A stretch of DNA of 7,960 nucleotides from Paracoccaceae bacterium (GTDB lineage: Bacteria > Pseudomonadota > Alphaproteobacteria > Rhodobacterales > Rhodobacteraceae), in NCBI GenBank assembly GCA_023263735.1, contig JALQUQ010000120.1:1-7960 (forward strand), written 5' to 3'. Below the pieces are notes generated by a model. The model did no database searches. It saw only the letters and a list, made by a program, of their open reading frames with translations, and was not told the DNA's origin. Made by a program: the position numbers and the translations under genes. Positions 5,332-7,960 of this stretch are shown in pieces. Position 1 is the stretch's first letter; every line of letters starts with the position of its first letter.

Positions 5332-6414
5332 ATGTCAGCCGTATCCACTTTTCTGACCCGCACCAAAGGCCGCGATGGGCAAAAGGGCACCGTTGGCCTG
5401 CAGGATGTGCTGACCTATGGCTATCTGATCTTTGGGGTTCTGGTCATTCTGGCGCCGGTGCTGTGGACCTTTTTGTCATCGGTCAAACCCGAGCGCGCCA
5501 TCGACAATTTCGACACCCGCCTGTTGCCCATGGCGCCCATCGAACAGCAGGTTGAGGGGATCGGCCTGAAAGAGGTGTTCCTCTACACCAATGAGGCGGG
5601 CGAAGAGACCGAGGTCATCAAGACCGGCCCGACGCGCAAGTTGACCGATGTTGCCACGCCCGATCAGCCGACGGCGGTGTTCACCGTGCCCAAAGAAAGC
5701 CTGACGGTGGCCGAGGAAATCCGCGTGGCGACCGAGAATTACCTTGACCCGATCCTGCGGCGGAACGGGCAAGAGAATTTCACCTTTTTCACCTATCTGT
5801 TCAACTCGGTCTTTGTGACGGTGGTGGCCACGGTGATCACCCTTTTGATCAACGCCATGGCGGCGTTCGCGCTGTCGAAATACAAGTTCCGCGGACGGCT
5901 GACCTTTACCCTGTTGATCGTGGCCACGTTGCTGATCCCGTCGTCGATCATCCTTGTTTCCCTGTTTTTCGTGGTCTGGAGTTTCGGGATCTTTGGCAGC
6001 CTGTGGGGGGTGATCATTCCCGCTGCGGCAACGCCCACGGGGGTGTTTCTCTTGCGCCAATACATGCTGACGATCCCCGACGAATTGCTTGAGGCCGCGC
6101 GGATGGATGCGGCCAGCGAATGGCGGATTTTCTGGCGCATCATCATGCCCTTGTCCTTGCCCGCGCTTTCGGTGCTGGCGATCCTGTCGGTGATCTGGCG
6201 GTGGAACGATTTCCTGTGGCCGCTGATCGTGCTGATTTCCGACCCTTCGGCCCATACGCTGCAAATCGGCCTGACGACATTCTCGGGCGAATTCGACAGC
6301 GATTTCCATTACATCCTTGCGATGACCGTGGTCTCGCTTGTTCCCATCACGCTGGTCTTTGTCTGGCTTCAGCGTTTCATCACAACCGGCATTGCCACCA
6401 CAGGCCTGAAATGA
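5332..6414 (+). CDS. Carbohydrate ABC transporter permease, MalG/UgpE type
   Basis: A 360-residue inner-membrane permease, longer than the usual 270-300. The ATG at 5332 follows the previous stop by 2 bases and has GGAG at 5320-5323. A TTG two codons upstream (5326) is in frame but poorly spaced. The first helix is about 27-48, ending in the family motif SSVKPERAI. Then comes an enlarged periplasmic loop of about 105 residues (50-155), with a polar, strand-like part at about 67-130 before ATENYLDP, which matches the usual LENY position. The remaining helices follow from FNSVFVTVVATV, with the coupling motif EAARMDAASEWRIFWRIIMP starting at E254 and W-R-W-N-D-F-L-W-P near 290. It forms the heterodimeric channel with the upstream permease. 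The last four bases overlap the start of the ATPase gene (ATGA). Confidence 0.93.
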   Translation: MSAVSTFLTRTKGRDGQKGTVGLQDVLTYGYLIFGVLVILAPVLWTFLSSVKPERAIDNFDTRLLPMAPIEQQVEGIGLKEVFLYTNEAGEETEVIKTGPTRKLTDVATPDQPTAVFTVPKESLTVAEEIRVATENYLDPILRRNGQENFTFFTYLFNSVFVTVVATVITLLINAMAAFALSKYKFRGRLTFTLLIVATLLIPSSIILVSLFFVVWSFGIFGSLWGVIIPAAATPTGVFLLRQYMLTIPDELLEAARMDAASEWRIFWRIIMPLSLPALSVLAILSVIWRWNDFLWPLIVLISDPSAHTLQIGLTTFSGEFDSDFHYILAMTVVSLVPITLVFVWLQRFITTGIATTGLK

Positions 6415-7517
6415 CCACGACCCCAGCACTTCAGTTGAAATCCATCAAGAAAGCCTATGGCGCCGTTCAGGTCATCCATGGGATCGACCTGACGATCGAA
6501 GAGGGCGAGTTCGTTGTTTTCGTGGGCCCATCGGGCTGCGGGAAATCAACGCTTTTGCGCCAGATCGCCGGGTTGGACGAGCCGACCAGCGGCGAGATTA
6601 TCCTGCGCGGCCGCGATGTGACCCATGTTCCGGCGGCCGAGCGGGGGTTGTCGATGGTGTTCCAATCCTATGCGCTTTATCCGCATATGTCTGTGCGGCA
6701 GAACCTGTCTTTTGGGCTGGAAAACCTGCGGATGGACCGGGCCGAGATCGCGCGCCGGGTGGATCAGGCGGCCAAGATGTTGCAGATCGATACGTTGCTG
6801 GAGCGCCGTCCGGGGCAATTGTCGGGCGGGCAACGGCAAAGGGTGGCGATTGGCCGGGCCATCGTGCGCGAGCCGGTGATCTTTTTGTTTGACGAGCCGC
6901 TGTCGAACCTTGATGCCGAATTGCGTCTGCAAATGCGGGTGGAAATCGCGCAACTGCATGCCGATCTGGGCAATACGATGATCTATGTGACCCATGATCA
7001 GGTCGAGGCGATGACGATGGCCGACCGGATCGTGGTGTTGAACAAGGGCAAGATCGAACAATTCGGGTCGCCGATGGAACTGTACCACCACCCGGCGACG
7101 CGGTTCGTGGCCACCTTTATCGGTCAGCCCAACATGAACCTGATCCCCGCCACGGTTCTGGGGGCAGGGGCCGAGGGGTTGACGGTGGAATTTCTGGGCG
7201 GATCGCGCGTAACCCTGCCGGTCGAGGCCGGAAAGGCGCGGGCCGGGGACAAGGTCGAAGTGGGTCTGCGGCCGGAAAATCTGATCGTGGGGCAGGGGCT
7301 TTCGATGCATCTGCGGGTGCTGGAACGGTTGGGCGGAACGGCGATTGCCTATGGTCAGATGGCCGACGGGCTGAAACTTTGCGCGGCCCTGCCCGGCGAC
7401 ACAGCGGTGAGCGAGGGGCAGACGGTCGATCTGAGCTTTAGCCCCGCCGATGCCCATGTTTTTGACGCCCAAGGCCAAGTGATGCGGCGGCAGCAGGCCC
7501 CGGCGCTTGCCGCCTGA
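6411..7517 (+). CDS. ugpC: Sugar ABC transporter ATP-binding protein (UgpC/MsmK/MalK type)
   Basis: A cytoplasmic ATPase of 368 residues, the normal length for the MalK/UgpC group. The start is the ATG at 6411 that overlaps the permease stop in ATGA. The frame is open further upstream, but that part is out-of-frame permease sequence. All nucleotide-binding motifs are intact: A-loop Y16, Walker A GPSGCGKST (39-47), Q-loop Q85 in VFQSYALYPH, signature LSGGQ (137-141), Walker B IFLFDE with catalytic E162, D-loop SNLD (165-168) and H-loop H195 in VTHDQ. The C-terminal third is a TOBE/OB regulatory domain, with FIGQPNMNLIPA at its start and VGLRPENL within it. It powers the two permeases encoded just upstream. 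The symbol names the ortholog-type group only; it does not imply glycerol-3-phosphate as substrate. Confidence 0.95.
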   Translation: MTTTPALQLKSIKKAYGAVQVIHGIDLTIEEGEFVVFVGPSGCGKSTLLRQIAGLDEPTSGEIILRGRDVTHVPAAERGLSMVFQSYALYPHMSVRQNLSFGLENLRMDRAEIARRVDQAAKMLQIDTLLERRPGQLSGGQRQRVAIGRAIVREPVIFLFDEPLSNLDAELRLQMRVEIAQLHADLGNTMIYVTHDQVEAMTMADRIVVLNKGKIEQFGSPMELYHHPATRFVATFIGQPNMNLIPATVLGAGAEGLTVEFLGGSRVTLPVEAGKARAGDKVEVGLRPENLIVGQGLSMHLRVLERLGGTAIAYGQMADGLKLCAALPGDTAVSEGQTVDLSFSPADAHVFDAQGQVMRRQQAPALAA

Positions 7518-7529
7518 TCAAAGGAAAAG

Positions 7530-7960
7530 ATGATGCGTATTGTCACCTCGGGCGCGGGTCTGCGCGCTGGTTACGTTCTAAAGGCCCTGCGGGAAGAAAT
7601 GCCCGAAGCCGAGATCGTGGGCTATTATGATCCGCAGCCCACGCATCTGGAGATGATCGGCATCGACACGCCGCGTTATCCCAGCATCGAGGCGATGCTG
7701 TCGGATGCCAAACCCGATCTTTACTGCGTCTTTTCGCCCAATGTCTTTCACCTTGATCAGATCCGGCTGGGGCTGGAGGCCGGGGTGCAGGTGTTCACCG
7801 AAAAGCCGGTGGTGGTGTCGATTGATGAAACGCTGGAACTCGCCCGGCTTTTGGCGGCGCATGGTGGGGTCAATCGCGCCATGGTGGGTCTGGTCTTGCG
7901 TTATTCGCAGCACATGGTCGATCTGCGGGCGGCCATGGCTGCGGGATGGCTGGGCGAGGT
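7530..7960 (+). CDS. Gfo/Idh/MocA family oxidoreductase (3'-truncated)
   Basis: The frame is open from 7530 to the window end (143 codons seen), covering the N-terminal Rossmann domain. It begins with a beta strand and glycine-rich turn (RIVTSGAGLRAGYVLKAL), then EIVGYYDP at the end of the second strand. LYCVFSPNVFH and the hallmark EKPV follow; the Lys of EKP (K92 from 7530) is the conserved active-site/cofactor residue of the family. Two ATGs are adjacent (7530, 7533). The ribosome site AAGGA at 7521-7525 is better spaced for 7533, so the true protein may be one residue shorter. The gene follows the ATPase stop by 12 bases, so it is probably cotranscribed with the importer. Family members are NAD(P)-dependent sugar or polyol dehydrogenases. 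It may oxidise the imported sugar or a derivative, but the C-terminal substrate domain is outside the window. Confidence 0.9.
   Translation, partial: MMRIVTSGAGLRAGYVLKALREEMPEAEIVGYYDPQPTHLEMIGIDTPRYPSIEAMLSDAKPDLYCVFSPNVFHLDQIRLGLEAGVQVFTEKPVVVSIDETLELARLLAAHGGVNRAMVGLVLRYSQHMVDLRAAMAAGWLGE

Noticed and set aside
6120..6410. N-terminal extension of the ATPase into the permease gene
   Set aside because: The extension is out-of-frame permease sequence. The ATGA overlap at 6411 and the usual length of UgpC/MalK proteins fix the start.

Overview
The window is a GC-rich stretch with seven genes, all on the + strand, packed with gaps of a few bases and short overlaps. The style (strong C/G third positions, a UgpC/MsmK-type ATPase, a sugar-catabolic gene set around a binding-protein importer) suggests an alphaproteobacterium, most likely a Rhodobacteraceae-like organism. 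That is an inference from composition and gene content, not from a marker gene.

Region 1 (1-2426) holds catabolic enzymes: the 3' part of a fumarylacetoacetate-hydrolase-fold enzyme, an amidohydrolase-2 (COG3618) lactonase-like enzyme 3 bases downstream, and an alpha/beta-hydrolase with a complete Ser-Asp-His triad. Region 2 (2427-2541) is the only AT-rich gap. It carries a symmetric set of four 5-bp half-sites and a leader hairpin that partly covers the ribosome binding site of the next gene. Region 3 (2542-7517) is a complete carbohydrate ABC importer: periplasmic binding protein, two permeases and an ATPase, with a strong intercistronic hairpin after the binding-protein gene. Region 4 (7530-7960) is the 5' part of a Gfo/Idh/MocA oxidoreductase, cut by the window edge.

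Together the genes read as uptake plus non-phosphorylating oxidation of a sugar. The importer brings the sugar in, an NAD(P)-dependent dehydrogenase (possibly the Gfo/Idh/MocA protein) would make the lactone, the amidohydrolase would open it, and the FAH-family enzyme would hydrolyse a 2,4-diketo-3-deoxy acid late in the route. The FAH plus COG3618 pairing resembles the L-fucose/L-rhamnose oxidative pathways, but the substrate cannot be fixed from sequence. The alpha/beta-hydrolase may remove an acyl group from the substrate.

I see no clear novel defence or mobile system. The most unusual points are in the importer: a first permease of 474 residues with about 120 extra residues (four extra hydrophobic segments) inserted into the core fold, a second permease with an enlarged periplasmic loop, and the regulatory architecture in front of the binding-protein gene.
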